Shown here: in pieces, positions 36,591 to 48,260 of the stretch | Position numbering within the stretch: position 1 is the stretch's first letter | Layout: each line of letters opens with the position of its first letter | Source of the DNA: Rostrohypoxylon terebratum | Taxonomy: Eukaryota; Ascomycota; Sordariomycetes; Xylariales; Hypoxylaceae | Assembly: GCA_022497145.1 (NCBI GenBank) | Contig: MU385867.1 | Coordinates: forward strand, 124,001 to 188,000 | Direction: 5' to 3' | DNA length: 64,000 nt | Program-made: the position numbers and the translations under genes | The notes under the pieces: model-generated | What the model saw: only the letters and a program-made list of their open reading frames with translations | Told to the model about the DNA's origin: nothing | Database searches by the model: none

Positions 36591-36947
36591 TAAACCACCC
36601 AAAACTGCCAAACCACCTCCCAAGGGTCCAACCAGTCTGCCAGTCTGCCAGTCTACACATTTCGCGAAGCCGATTCCCACGATTCCCACTTCGTTCTCGG
36701 CCTCATTTTTCCCACAACTCCTCAAACCTTATCCACTTTCACTCTATTTTCGTTCTGTGCTGAATTGGCGAAGTAGTGAATCGGTCACTTCTGCTGAACC
36801 ATCCATCCTATGGGTCGAGACGCTTTCATGGTATCCGGCCGTTAGGTATCTTTCTGATCTTTCTGTCCCATCTTACCTCTTACCTCTTCTGTCAACGTTG
36901 CCCTTCATTTCCCATTCAACACCTTTTCTTCCTAACCCGACGCTATC

Positions 36948-36972
36948 TTTCCCTTCCCTTCCCTTCCCTTCC
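36948..36972. repeat. CCCTT pentamer repeat upstream of F-box gene
   Basis: Four to five CCCTT units inside a long pyrimidine-rich tract, in the presumed promoter or leader of the F-box gene. Such tracts often mark fungal core promoters. Confidence 0.75.
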
Positions 36973-37643
36973 GGATCTTGGCCTCGGAGAACTATTGCGT
37001 TTCGGATCTTGGACCCTTAATCCTCAATAGCATTCTTCAACATTCCCAATACACCTTTTTTTGGACTTGCGCCGCCGTAATTTCCACGTTGTCGAATATC
37101 GATTGCGTGTCTGGGACATTACCAATCCTCAGGGTCCGCGACATCTCCCTTAATTTCAGCAACCATATCCGCCCCGACGATACTTGACATTCCAATTCCA
37201 CGTCTACGGCCGAGACTTGCACCAACCAGAGTCAGGTGTAAGAGAGAGAAGGGAGGCAAGGAGCGCTGTGGTTGTCGTACTGCGTCTGCCCATCTGACGT
37301 CGCTCGCTTCTCTTCGCATTGTTGTGGCTATCGTTCGTCGCTCGTCGCTCTTTCGATCCCAATCGCCCTTGATTCCACCCTCGAACTTCAACCCACCAAA
37401 CCATCAGGTCGAATCGTACCTTAGACGGTTTCTCCTCTCGATAATTTAATCCGACGAATATCTCCAATGTCTCAACATGTGTGATTTGCGACCGGTCACC
37501 TACGATACTACCGATTTCGTTGCTGTCGCCTTTTCTGTCCGATAGAGGACAAGCGTGCATTACAGGCACTGCCTGTCCTCCCTTTCGATCCAGGTTTCGA
37601 TCCAGGCCTGAGGCGTGTCTGCTCGACCACTTGACGATATTCA

Positions 37644-39212
37644 ATGATGGATCCCCCACACATTACCGAATTCGCCTCGCAGCGATATTTCGATAAGCTT
37701 AAGCAGCTAAGCGAGTCTAAAGAACAACCTCAAGATGCTATTGTGCACGATGGCCCCGTCGTGGCCGAATCGTCTACCTTCATATTACCCATTGGAAAGG
37801 CAAAGACAGCTGAAGCTTCTCACGATATCCAGAAAACAGAGAAACGCCGCGCAAACTTCAGTTTTCGGACAATCTTACCCACGCGTAGTTCTGTCGACCA
37901 CGATGCCCGGAGGCTATCTGTCGAAGCTACAAAGAAGAAGACTAAGCCTTTCGACCAGTTATTCTTGGCACTCCCCAACGAGCTGAAAATTCAGATCATC
38001 GCCTCTCTACCTTTATCCGACATTCTAAACCTTCGTCTGGCATCACGGTCGTGGCATGCGATGATAACGGTCAACGAATTTCCCATTGCGCGATATCACC
38101 TACAACACCATGTACCGGCTTATGCGAAACGATTATATCCGGCACCCGAACCGGCTGACATACGGCTGCATTATCTTTGTGGCATATGGCACCGATTGCA
38201 TGTTGCTTCGAAGCTCTCGTTTTTAATATGCGAGAGGGTGACGAAGGAAATATTTCTTAGAACTACCGAGGCTCACCGTATCGAATTCGAACCACAATAT
38301 GAGCGGATGCGCCGCCGATTAATACCACTACTCTTTACGATATTTCATTTCTTCGAAACTTACCGGACATTACATATCGAATACATCAAGGAGCACGGAT
38401 ATGGCTTATCACGAAGCGCTTATACTATTAACCCCGTCGAAGCCAAGATCATGAATATGTACGATGATCAAACATTATTACGTGTTCACCAGGTGTTCCC
38501 CCTGGTTGTCTCTTCTTTCTGCCGACGACTCAGACCTCCCTCGTATGTTGGTCGACTAGAGCGTTCTCTGAGAGGTTACTTGAGGGATCGACCGCCTGAC
38601 GAAGTGTATGTAACGGCAATGTGCGTTGGTGGGCTTCGACAGGTAGAACGATTTTGGGAAATCAAAGGATATAATTCTAGGAGAGGAGCTGTGGACTCGT
38701 GGTATAGTTCGGTCATGAAGGAGCCGCCACCTGTGGAACCATCGACGAAAACGCGACGGGGGTTTATGGGGATTTCCCGGAAAAAGTCGAGCGCGGGTGA
38801 CGAGCAATTTACGAAGTCCGGAGAGGCACATGCAGGTGGTCGCGGGCGGCAAGGGTCGGAATCAGGTCGAAGGGGCAGCGACGTATTGATGGCCAATGCG
38901 TGGGAAAGCTTGGTATTCCATAGCAGCCTAAGCGAAGGCATGCCGATGAGAGAACTATCACGGGAACAGATTAAGCTCTTGGTACCCGATTTACCGACGT
39001 TACAACAATTATGGCTTCCGACGGCCGAGGCCCTCATACTCGACCGGGGTATCGTTGCGCGACCTCAGGATATCAAGCGTAACGCGCAAGTTATGCTGGA
39101 GTTGATCCGCGAGGATGGCGCTGCTGAGGAGGACGAATGGTGGTACGGTCGGGCAGCACCGGCCTCAGTCCGGCCACCCCTCGAAGCTATCGAGGAAGAT
39201 CCTATCGAATAA
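37644..39212 (+). CDS. F-box protein
   Basis: Single exon, 522 residues, no intron signals needed. An F-box occupies about residues 107-140 (FLALPNELKIQIIASLPLSD, then ILNLRLASRSWHAMI), the site that binds Skp1 in SCF ubiquitin ligases (family knowledge). After it comes a helical region of about 200 residues without recognisable WD40 or leucine-rich repeats, a charged Ser/Gly/Arg-rich segment (about 375-420) and a conserved-looking end (LVPDLPTLQQLWLPTAEALI, EEDEWWYGRA). The head before the F-box is basic and disordered. So it is most likely a substrate adaptor whose target is unknown. Start could be ATG 37644 or the next codon but one at 37647. A long, ATG-containing leader precedes it, which could make translation dependent on upstream frames. 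An open frame on the opposite strand at 37204-37659 is a shadow. Confidence 0.85.
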   Translation: MMDPPHITEFASQRYFDKLKQLSESKEQPQDAIVHDGPVVAESSTFILPIGKAKTAEASHDIQKTEKRRANFSFRTILPTRSSVDHDARRLSVEATKKKTKPFDQLFLALPNELKIQIIASLPLSDILNLRLASRSWHAMITVNEFPIARYHLQHHVPAYAKRLYPAPEPADIRLHYLCGIWHRLHVASKLSFLICERVTKEIFLRTTEAHRIEFEPQYERMRRRLIPLLFTIFHFFETYRTLHIEYIKEHGYGLSRSAYTINPVEAKIMNMYDDQTLLRVHQVFPLVVSSFCRRLRPPSYVGRLERSLRGYLRDRPPDEVYVTAMCVGGLRQVERFWEIKGYNSRRGAVDSWYSSVMKEPPPVEPSTKTRRGFMGISRKKSSAGDEQFTKSGEAHAGGRGRQGSESGRRGSDVLMANAWESLVFHSSLSEGMPMRELSREQIKLLVPDLPTLQQLWLPTAEALILDRGIVARPQDIKRNAQVMLELIREDGAAEEDEWWYGRAAPASVRPPLEAIEEDPIE

Positions 39213-40873
39213 TTATTATCCTACTTCCCTTTTATACGTACGAGGAGACGGTTGGATTTAGTCGATTGATACCATGCATGTGCGTCTTAGAAGATATCCG
39301 CGGGTGGGCTTAGCCATTGTCTAGCCATGTCATATCATCCCTATATATCATGAGCATTTACAAGGCGTTAATACAAGGGCGGGAATCTTGAAATATTTAT
39401 CGTCAATTCCTTATTTTTATTTTTATTTTACTTCATTCTTCTATAGGAGACGGGATTTTATTTTTTATCTCATATCCCTCTTCACGACTAGGGAAGGGCT
39501 ACATGGAAAGGGAAGCTCGGGCGAATTTATAGGAGTTGGGAACACGATTGAGAAAGCCTCTTGCCTTTCTCGGGTTGAGGTTGGCTTTTTACGGCCAGAT
39601 ACGGGGGAGATATTGGATGTCATACTACACTACACTACCTATCTACCTATACCTACTCAAGTCGGCGGACTATTCGAATTTTTTTTATGTCGCTGTCATT
39701 TTCAAACTCTCGTCATAGGCCGTAAACCGCACACGGGGGCGTAACTCCATTACCTCATTTTTCTTTTATGTTTTGCGAGGCATCTGCTGTTGATTATATA
39801 AGCTTCCGAGCTGTCCTCCCATGTCGCATGTCGGGAGAGAAACGGGCAAAAAGCGATAGCGGGCTTTTGTTTATCAATGGGAAGGAGAAAGGAGGCGGGA
39901 AGACAGAGGCGGAGATCCTTAGGTCGGGTCATGCAAGTCACAAGCTGCATTCACAGCGTTCTTCATGGATGGGAGGAAAGAGAGTAAAGAGGAACCAATG
40001 CAAGCCAAAGTAGATATATATCCCATATATCAATCAATGATGTTCTCGGGTCCACCCCACCGTTTCCAACTGTCCGTTTCATCTAAAAATCCGCAAAATC
40101 CAATCACCCTTTATTTACCTTTCTCCTCTCCGCCTATATTGTTCGTTCCCGTTCTCGTTCTCGCCCCTATTTAAATCAATCTTACTCCTCACCCATCGCT
40201 CGCGATCATTCGTAAAATCATATGTCAATAACCGATTAAGATCAAAGTTTGTAGATGAATAGAATATAAGCAGAAAAAGATGAACCCAGAGACGCAAATG
40301 GTATATTGAGACAGATCAAACGACGACAACATCAAACAAAAGCAAATAAGACGATCCCACGCACTTCGTAGACCGCCTCCTAGCTCTCTTTCCCTAGCTA
40401 GATAGAAGAAAAAATTTTAAGCCCGACGAAGTAGAGTGAGTAAAAGAGCTCCTGCTACAAGAACAGCCCGAATCCCTTTCGCCCTTCTCGTCCCTCGTCC
40501 CCCACCGTTAGACCGTTCGAAGAAACTAAAGATTTGCCCCAGTTGCGTGTACCATCCCATTACGAGGAAGGAAGAAGGATGAGAACGTCAAAAGCGCAAA
40601 CCCTTCCTCGCTTCCTATGGGTTTCCATCCCCGTATCCTTTCCATACCGTTGTAGACATTCCATCTTGAACCATGCTTTCGAAGAAAATAAGAGAAGAGG
40701 AGTAAAAACAAGTCAAGGTCGTAGTCGCGACCCTGAAAAATTTCCATGAACTCAAACGCCGCTTTATATTTTTTTCGTCCCTTGTCCATAAACGCCACAT
40801 TCCGTCGTATATCATGTGCAGATAGAACCCCTTTCCCCTGGCGGTTCCGGAGCTCTCAGATCGTGATGTTAGT
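39213..40873. other. Convergent intergenic region, F-box gene and AT-hook gene
   Basis: 1.66 kb between two stops, AT-rich with T-runs (39410-39470) and TACACTACC repeats near 39625-39655. Presumably both 3' untranslated regions. No gene seen. Confidence 0.55.
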
Positions 40874-43800
40874 TCATGATGGCCACCTGTTCTGGGTTGT
40901 GCGACCGACATTCGAGGATAAGTAATTATTATTCATCCCCGTGGCCGAGGAGTAGAGGGATGCGGCGCTCGAGCCAGTGGTTCGTTGCTGCGAGGTAACA
41001 CCGCCGCCGCCGAGGCCATATGAGCTGGCGCCGAGACCGAGCCCACCGTGATTATTACTAGAGTCCAAGCTTTGCATATCAAATAAGCTCGACTCTGTGA
41101 AGGGCGCGAAGGCGGACGGCATAGCGGGATGTGCCGTGCTATGGGTGGTTGTTGGGGTCTGACGTGCACCAAAATGAGGTGAGTGATTAGACACGCCATG
41201 GCTAGTTCCGCTAGTCGTACGGTAATTATTGTCTAGAGGTGATGCCGAAGGCGTCCGGCGAGGCGGATAGCCTGGGTTGTTGTGGACCAACGACGGCGAT
41301 CCTCTGTAATTAGTATCCCCTTGCATCAGAGGTGAATTAGACTGTGCGCCAAATTGAGGAGAGTTAGTCATGTGTTGTACAAGGCTAGTTCCAGGAGATC
41401 CGGTAGCCATATGTTGAGGTTGTCGTTGGTTCGTAGAGTACGTGGGGGCCTGGGCGTTATAAGATGAGCTAAGGGTCTGTGCTTGAGGGTAGTAGCTCTG
41501 CGATGTCCTAGTTTGTTGATGCGACGTTAAAGTAGACGGCATCTGGGGTCCCTTGGAAGTCTGTGATGGAATAGGCGAGGAGGTCTGAGCGGCCTGTTGT
41601 TGCATCTGTTGATGTTGTTGACGACTGGCCGTCGGCTGTCTGGGATTATCTTGCCGATTTTGAAGAGAGGTGAATCGTTCGTAGTGAGCCTCTAAGCCCT
41701 CAGCGGGAGTTGGAGAGACGGTGTGTCCTACCGGTGCTGAAGTTTGGTGGTGCTGTTGCTGCTGCTTTTGTGGGCGGTTCGCATTTCCCTGCACTTGCTC
41801 ATTGAGGTTCTGGGTAAACGCAGCTATTCGTTCATAGTGAGCCTCTAAGCCATCGGGTTGCGCGTGTCCCTGAGTTGAAGCTGTCACTTGATTTGTCTGA
41901 CGGGATGGATCCAAAGATACATTTGTAGATGACGCAGCATTCTTAGTGGCTATGTTACTCGGGGTTGAGCGTTTGGATGTATGAATCGAACTTGACTCCT
42001 GGGTTTTGCGAGACCGTTTAGCTGACGGTACAGCGGCATTACTCACAGGAGATTGAACAGACTGGCTAACCGATGATTGTACCTGAGAAAGTGACGTAGG
42101 AGTTGCCTGGGGTATGGTATTCGTGGCTTGCTGAGGATTCGGATTGTTCCCGCCAACATTACTGGGAGTCCCATCGGCCTGGGGATTAGGAACACCAGCA
42201 GGAGCAGACTGACGCTTGCGCTTCTTGCCGCTTATCGTGGACTCTTTTACTTGGGGGGTCGGGGTCGGGACTTGAGCGTTAGAAACATTGGATGGCGGTG
42301 GCAATTGTGTTTGCTTATCCTTTTGTGAAGTGCTGGTGTTGGTGATAGCGGGTGCAGCACTGCTACCGGCGAACCCGTGACCCATTCCGGCGATGAAATT
42401 AGAATGTTGGTTATTCTGGTGATTTAATGAATCAGGTGTCTGTTGTTGGGAAGTAGTCGCATTCTGGTTTACGGGTTCATTAGGAGCCTTGGGGCGATTC
42501 TTAGAGCCCTTAGGCCGACCCGAGTTTGCCTTTTTCTTATTTACCTGTTCACCCCCAAGCATGGGAACTGGCACTGGCACCGGCGTCACCTTCGGCGGAA
42601 CGGGGATCGTCGACACATGATCGGCCTGGTGAGGTACGCTTGAATTCACAAGCGCAAGCGCAGCTTCAGCCGACTGACCAGCCTGTTGAGGACCGGCTAA
42701 TTCCTTAGGTTTGTTCTTAGAACCCTTTGGCCGGCCGCGACGTTTTGTGCTGGAATTCGGCACAAGCGCGTTTGAGTCGTTGATAGACTTGAATCCGCCG
42801 GAGGCACCTGTGGCCGGAGTGTTACCGAACTGTGCCGCACCAGTGCCTTGCGGAGGCGTGCTTGGAGCATTAGCCAACGCCGCCTCTATCTCAACAAGGT
42901 CACCGTCCCCATTCAATTCCAAAATACTGTCCTCCACATCTACCCAACTATCATCCTGAGGCTCTTGGGCCCGGTTAGGGATTCCCTTGGTACCCTTCTT
43001 GATACCTTTATCGCTTCGAGACTTGGTGGCTTTACTACCTTTAGGCCGTCCTCTGGGTCGCCGTTGATTTATGCACTGCGTAGACGAAACCGGGGCTGGT
43101 CTTCGAGGCTCATCAAGATTAGGAAATATCTCGGCTATCCATCCGACAAACAGGGAGCCAGATCCGTTTGCCTCGGCGCTTTCAGGAAATTTCCCATCGG
43201 TGGGAGGTGGAGCGTCGGGTATGCCACCAAAGAACGCGAGTGCCTTGCATAATTGGTCGACCACAAGAGCGGGAGCTAGGGTCCGTAGAAGTGTCAACAA
43301 CCGAGCTTGTTCGGCCTTTGTTTCTGCCACCGTAAGGGGTTGAGTCGGGACTGACTCGGTCACGACAGGAGGTGCTGGTGCAGGTGCAGGTGTCGGTGTC
43401 GGTACTGGCGCTGCAGGTGCTGGTGTTTCGGTAGAGTCAGATTTCTTAGGAGACGTGAATTGTTTTAACCCAGGCGGTCGTGGGTAGTTGGCTCTCCGTT
43501 GGTGAGACACGTAGGTGTCAGTCTGGGCTAGCTTAGCCTGCAGAGCAGTACTTTCACTAGTGCGCTTCGCAGCAGCATCGCGACCTTCACTTGCGCGATG
43601 ACTTGGAACGTCCATATGCATAACACTAAAATTCCCTTTCATTTGTTCGGTAACATCTTTCAGTTTGCTCGGAACCGGATTCCTCACTCGTCCATCTCGA
43701 GGGTATAATCTCAAATCAGCATGCAAGGATCCATCGTTAGATAAGGTAGAGGGTAGCAAGCCATTGGCGCTACCATTGACGGTAGGAGCGGTTAGTGTTG

Positions 43801-44051
43801 GTGAGGGTGCGGTCAGGCCCGGGTTAGGAGATTCGGAAAGTTGCTGGCCGCTGGTATTGGAGTTCCTCGCAATGGAGGACGTATTGTTTGCCAAATTGGC
43901 CGATTGTTGGCCTACAAGATTGTGTTAGTCGGAGGATCAAGGGTTTTGTGACCTTACAATTCCGCAATAGTGTGAAGAGAGAGGGAAGAGAGGGAGGGAA
44001 GAGAGGGAGGGAGGGAGGGAATAGGAACGGCCTACCTGACGTGGTAGCCAT
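40874..44051 (-). CDS. Large AT-hook protein, probable chromatin factor
   Basis: Exon 1 (44051-44036, only 16 bases, five codons plus one base) and exon 2 (43911-40874) with a 124-base intron (GTAGGC...TGTAG) give 1017 residues: MATTSG then QQSANLANNTSS. Three AT-hook cores with the sequence GRPKGSK lie at about 293, 398 and 470; each is flanked by basic residues, as in minor-groove binders. Basic nuclear-localisation-like stretches follow (SGKKRKRQ near 567, AKRSRK near 637). A helical part precedes the hooks (AEQARLLTLLRTLAPALVVD, LFVGWIAEIFPNL). The C-terminal 350 residues are Gln/Ser/Pro/Thr-rich and hold a duplicated motif GLEAHYER (about 693 and 744). A nuclear DNA-binding role is inferred; I know no defined function. 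An ATG at 43894 would skip exon 1; the splice is preferred because it extends the frame in phase. Confidence 0.78.
43974..44021. repeat. 48-base pure purine tract inside the first intron of the AT-hook gene
   Basis: Only A and G on the plus strand, built of GAGGGA/AGGG units, hence CCCTCC repeats on the sense strand of the gene. It lies inside the 124-base intron at 44035-43912. Confidence 0.85.
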
Positions 44052-46499
44052 TTGGACGGTGCAGTGGCGACCATGACACAGAGGATGTGTGGTCTAAATC
44101 TGTCTCGTTCGCTAGAACTCGGGGAAAAGATTGGGACTTTCACTCTAGCAGCTGAGTATGTGCCGGTTGGCGGGATCCCATACTCATCAACCGCTGATTA
44201 CGGAGGATTAGGGCGTAGGGGACTACCAGCGCGTCATTGCGAGGAGCTGATGCGACGCCACAGAGAGCCGAGGAACACGGGTTCAAATCAATGGGATTGA
44301 ATGCGCCGGGGAAATTGGATTCTCGATAGTATCAGTAGTAGGTAAGGTAGTGGTTAAAATTTCTAGACAGGATTGAGACTGAGACCGAAAGTGAGACCTC
44401 GATTGGAGCTGGAACTAGACTAATGGAAGTAGTAGAAAGTTTTGGAGCGACGAATACGTCGAGGATTAAGTCTGGTAAAGTTTGGCAAGTTTTAGCAGAT
44501 TTGGTAGGTCTGGTAGGTCTGGTAGGTCTGGTAGATTTGTTATATGGTGTACGGTGATCTTCAGCCGGCGGCAGCAGACAAGGTGGACAAGCGCTGCAAG
44601 GTCAGCACCGTCAGATAGGGCAAATCAAAGTCAAAAGTTGTTGATGGCGACAGGTGGTTGGGCTTCATAGGACTGGTTGACCGCTATATTGGTGGTGTCG
44701 CGGAGGGTAAGTCGATGTATTTTTTTTCGAGCAGTCGAGAATAATGGGAGGAGAGATATGGTTTCGAGAATGAATTCTCCTCTGATATTGAATGGTTCGG
44801 GCAGTTCTCGTGCTCTTTCAGCGGCGGCTATTGGATTTACACGTCGACTCTCCAGGATTTGGGGGTTGTACCTCTTCAGATATGGGATTAATAGTGATTT
44901 AGTGGATTCGTTGAAATGGAACTAAGTGGGTACCAGATTTCGCCAGTCCAGAGCGGAGTAGTCGCGAGAAGGTTACTAGGTCAGAGAAGGACCCAAGGGC
45001 CAGAGATGGCTGGTGCCTTCTGTTTCTGGTCCGTTTTTGGTAGGGATTGCGAGAGAAATCAATAAACAGGATCGACTCTTAGTGGTCTGTGACCTGTGCA
45101 GGTCTGTGGCTTATGGCTCGTGACCCTGTCCCGCACTAAATACCAGAACAGGAACAGAACAACCCGCTATCCTTTTCAAATTCAAATTCAAATTCTCGAT
45201 GTCTCATCTGGGCAATTTCAAGGTTCGAACGTGGACCTTGAAGTTCAACAGCACTTATCTTATCGCTCACATTATCTCGACTTCCAAGTTGGATCCGTCT
45301 CAACCGTGGCCCTAGCACCTGGGCACGTATTTCAGCTGAGGTCTCGCGAGACTTGGACCTCGATATCGTTCCATTTTGAGTCGCCTCCCTATATTCTTCA
45401 TAAAGGTTAGTACATAATTGGCTGCACGGGTAACATTGAGGTAAGGAGTTGCAAATACTCCGTTTATTATGAGAGTCTAGACGCAACTTAGATGCAAGTT
45501 GAATGCGGAATAGGCTGGGGTAGATATATCGGTATGTATGCATCTATCTCGCCAAGTACTTAGGTGATTAGTTTTAAAGGCCGAGAGTTGGCGCAGTTGA
45601 ATGAGACGACGTTGATAAAGTCATGAAGGAACCTAACTATCTTGGTTAATAAAGCTTATAAGAGAGATTCTATATATAGGAGAGACATAAAGTGAGAGTT
45701 GCAGATTTCAATGTCGTGGTTGTAACTCACCTACATACTACCTATGTATGATTGCCCACCTGGGGATTCATATTTATGATGAACTTTTCACCGAAATCTA
45801 AACATTTAACTAGATCTATATATATTTCATCAATATTACATCATATATATATCATATATATATCATATACATAACATCAGTTATCTCTACAGTTAGAAGT
45901 ATGACCTTATCAATATATGGATATCGAGGTTGGCACTGGGCAGTTAAGGTTGCTTCCTAATGATAATAGTCAGTAGATGAGATTGAAACACTGAAACACC
46001 CCACTTAAAAGTTAAAGTTGAACTAATAGTAATAGAGAACCCCCGGGTCTGGGAAGCACTGGAAGCACTGACGTTAACTTGTGCATTTGTACCTACAGTT
46101 GTACCTAGTACTACCTACAGCTCCAATCACACAACAGCCTCAATACGCCAATACGCAGCTACCTCTACTACTAATTCTAACCACCTACAACCTACCTCTA
46201 CGACGACTGGGCCCACCGATATCCAACGTCGTCGACCGTCTCCTCATTCTGCTCCTGGGTCTCTATACATCGTCTATCGGTAATATACGTATACATATTA
46301 TATCTCGACGATTAGCTTAACCCCAAATTCTCGGTTGATTGAGCAATATTCCCCGACCTCGTCACTAGGGGCTCTCCCACTACCAAGCTTACCGGGCTAG
46401 CTACACCCAAGCTCCCTGGAGTCTAGATAGTAGACATCGTATCCGGCTAAGACACGAGATATACGACCTGAATAGTAAGCAAAGCTCTCGACCGCCGAC
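44052..46499. other. Divergent intergenic region, AT-hook gene and vma5
   Basis: 2.45 kb. Includes tandem GGTAGGTCT (44502-44534), ACTCAAATTC-like repeats (45177-45192), ATATATC repeats (45840-45872) and a CTAC-rich leader of vma5 (46080-46300). No gene recognised. Confidence 0.55.
44502..44534. repeat. Tandem GGTAGGTCT repeat
   Basis: About three and a half nine-base copies, directly visible in non-coding DNA. Confidence 0.8.
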
Positions 46500-47954
46500 A
46501 TGGCTCCGACTCCGGCGAAGTACGTCCTCCTATCGTTGCCTCTCAGCACCTTCGACACAGGCGACAAGGAAGAAGCCCTCGAATCCGTCAAGGTCACCAT
46601 TACATCTAAGAACGGAACTGTTTTGCCATTCCCAGTCCCAAACTTCAAAATAGGAACTCTGGACGCATTAGTCCAGCAGGCCGACGATCTAGCGAAGCTC
46701 AGCACTGGCTGTGAGGGGGTGGTTAACAAAGTCGGCGATTCCTTGCGCACATTGTACGAAGGCGACGAGGAGAAAGCATCACAGCAAAAAAATGTTAATG
46801 ACAGTCTGTCTGCCCGATCTCTTGCTCGCCCAGCATCGCCTTGTATTGACTAAGGTTTTAGAGCCGACGGATCAGTACCTCCGCACCTTTACATGGAATA
46901 AAGTTCGTTATAGAGCCGACAAGCCTGTAGGCGAACTCATCGATATCTTGCAGAAGGTAGACATCGCCTTTAGAAATGGTCCTCGCCTAGTATAGTAAAG
47001 GATATGCTAATCATGAACTTCTGCGCTGATAGGAATTGACCACGATCGACGGCGATGTCAAGGGCAAGTTCAATCAATACAACCAAGTCAAGACAACTCT
47101 CGCTTCTCTGCAAAGAAAACAAACGTAAACCACCCCAAAATGACAGCAATCGTAGCCGGTTCCCATATCAATTGCTGACAATAGTCCCTGGACTTTAGTG
47201 GAAATCTCGCGACTAAATCACTTACGCCTATCGTCAACCCGTCCTTGCTAGTACAAGATTCCGAATACCTCGAAACGCACCTGGTCGCTGTCCCCACCAA
47301 CCTTAAGAAGGATTATCTTAAGAGCTACGAAACAATCTCGCCCATGGTGGTTCCTCGATCGTCTATACAAGTTGCGCAAGATGAAGAGTTCATCCTGTTT
47401 GCCGTCACCACGTTTAGGAAGCACAGTGCCGAGTTTCAACAGAAATGCAGAGAACAAAAATGGACGCCCCGCCAGTACAAGTATGTTGAAGGTGGCAAGG
47501 AAGAAGAGCAAAAGGAATTAGATCGTGTAACACGGGAAGAGAAGAAGGTCTGGGGCGAAGCTCTACGGTTGACTCGTACGGGATGGAGCGAGAGTGTCAT
47601 GATATGGGCGCACGTAATGGCTCTACGCGTCTTTGTGGAATCCGTGCTACGTTACGGTCTACCGTTGGAATTTGTGTCCGCCCTGGTTTTGGTAGGCGCA
47701 TCGTCATGTCTCCTCGTATATCTCATCTACCTATACTGATACTGTCACAGACAAACCCGAAACTAGCAAAGGAGGTGAAGTCAGCACTAGACTCATCCTA
47801 CTCTTACTTGGGCGGAAACGCGTTTGGGAGGGACAAGCGAGGGAGGATCACAAAAGACGACGCAGCTTTGACATCGGAGATGGCGGCGGCCGGTCTAGGA
47901 CACGGAGAAGGAAACGAGTACACGGCTTACGTATACTACGAATTCGAGCTATAG
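46500..47954 (+). CDS. vma5: V-type proton ATPase subunit C
   Basis: Subunit C of the V1 sector sits at the stator-rotor interface of the vacuolar proton pump and leaves on reversible disassembly (family knowledge). Five exons (46500-46803, 46862-46956, 47033-47124, 47199-47691, 47751-47954) join in phase to 395 residues, the normal length. Family blocks seen: YVLLSLPLSTFD at the start, LRTFTWNKVRYRADKPVGEL, QTGNLATKSLTPIVNP, DSEYLETHLVAVP, YETISPMVVPRSS, EQKWTPRQYKYVEGG, GWSESVMIWAHVMALRVFVE, LRYGLPLEFVSALV and the C-terminus EYTAYVYYEFEL. The first donor, A|GTCTGT, was chosen over nearby options because it gives the family sequence VNDKPTDQYL; it is off consensus. The gene converges on the APS kinase gene with 306 bases between stops. 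Confidence 0.95.
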
Positions 47955-48260
47955 ACGGCACGCACTAGCTAATTTATCAGGATGGCGTTTCGCGGGCGGA
48001 CAAATGTCATAACTAGCATCCCCTTCACAAAGGGGCTTCGGTTGTCATATCGAACATGGAATTGCGTGTCTGTGTACAGTTCTCCGAAGACGAGTCTATT
48101 CTGGATTCAATGTTTCGCCTCTTTTCTCTTTCTCTCTGCGTGGTAGCCTAATTTCCTCAATGAACTAACACATCAGTGCCTATTTCCCACAGTATACTAA
48201 CCCAACGACTCAAACCTCCTACGAAGCCGGAGCAGCAGTGCCGGACTGACCAGCAGCGTC
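47955..48260. other. Short convergent spacer, vma5 and APS kinase
   Basis: 306 bases that must hold both 3' untranslated regions. On the minus strand the first 39 bases after the kinase stop stay open in frame (see findings). No other feature. Confidence 0.6.

Larger units (their letters stand above)
29331..37643. other. 8.3 kb gene-poor interval between divergent genes
   Basis: I see no intact gene here. Contents in order: leader of the unknown gene with CACGCA repeats (29639-29674) ; AT-rich sequence; A-run (31089-31105); possible decayed coding frames on the minus strand (about 31750-32680); tandem CATACCACCG (33751-33786) and GAGCTGTAC (34222-34256) repeats; a CCTAGGTAC cluster (34668-34714); a 29-base T-run (36257-36285); tandem ACCCAAG (36555-36590) and CCCTT (36948-36972) repeats; then a pyrimidine-rich leader of the F-box gene with several short upstream ATGs. 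Confidence 0.55.

Noticed and set aside
37204..37659. 151-codon frame on the minus strand
   Set aside because: Overlaps the leader and start of the F-box gene, no recognisable motif, low-complexity composition.
44279..44291. GGGTTCAAATC, tRNA box B-like
   Set aside because: No A box at the right distance and no acceptor-stem pairing.
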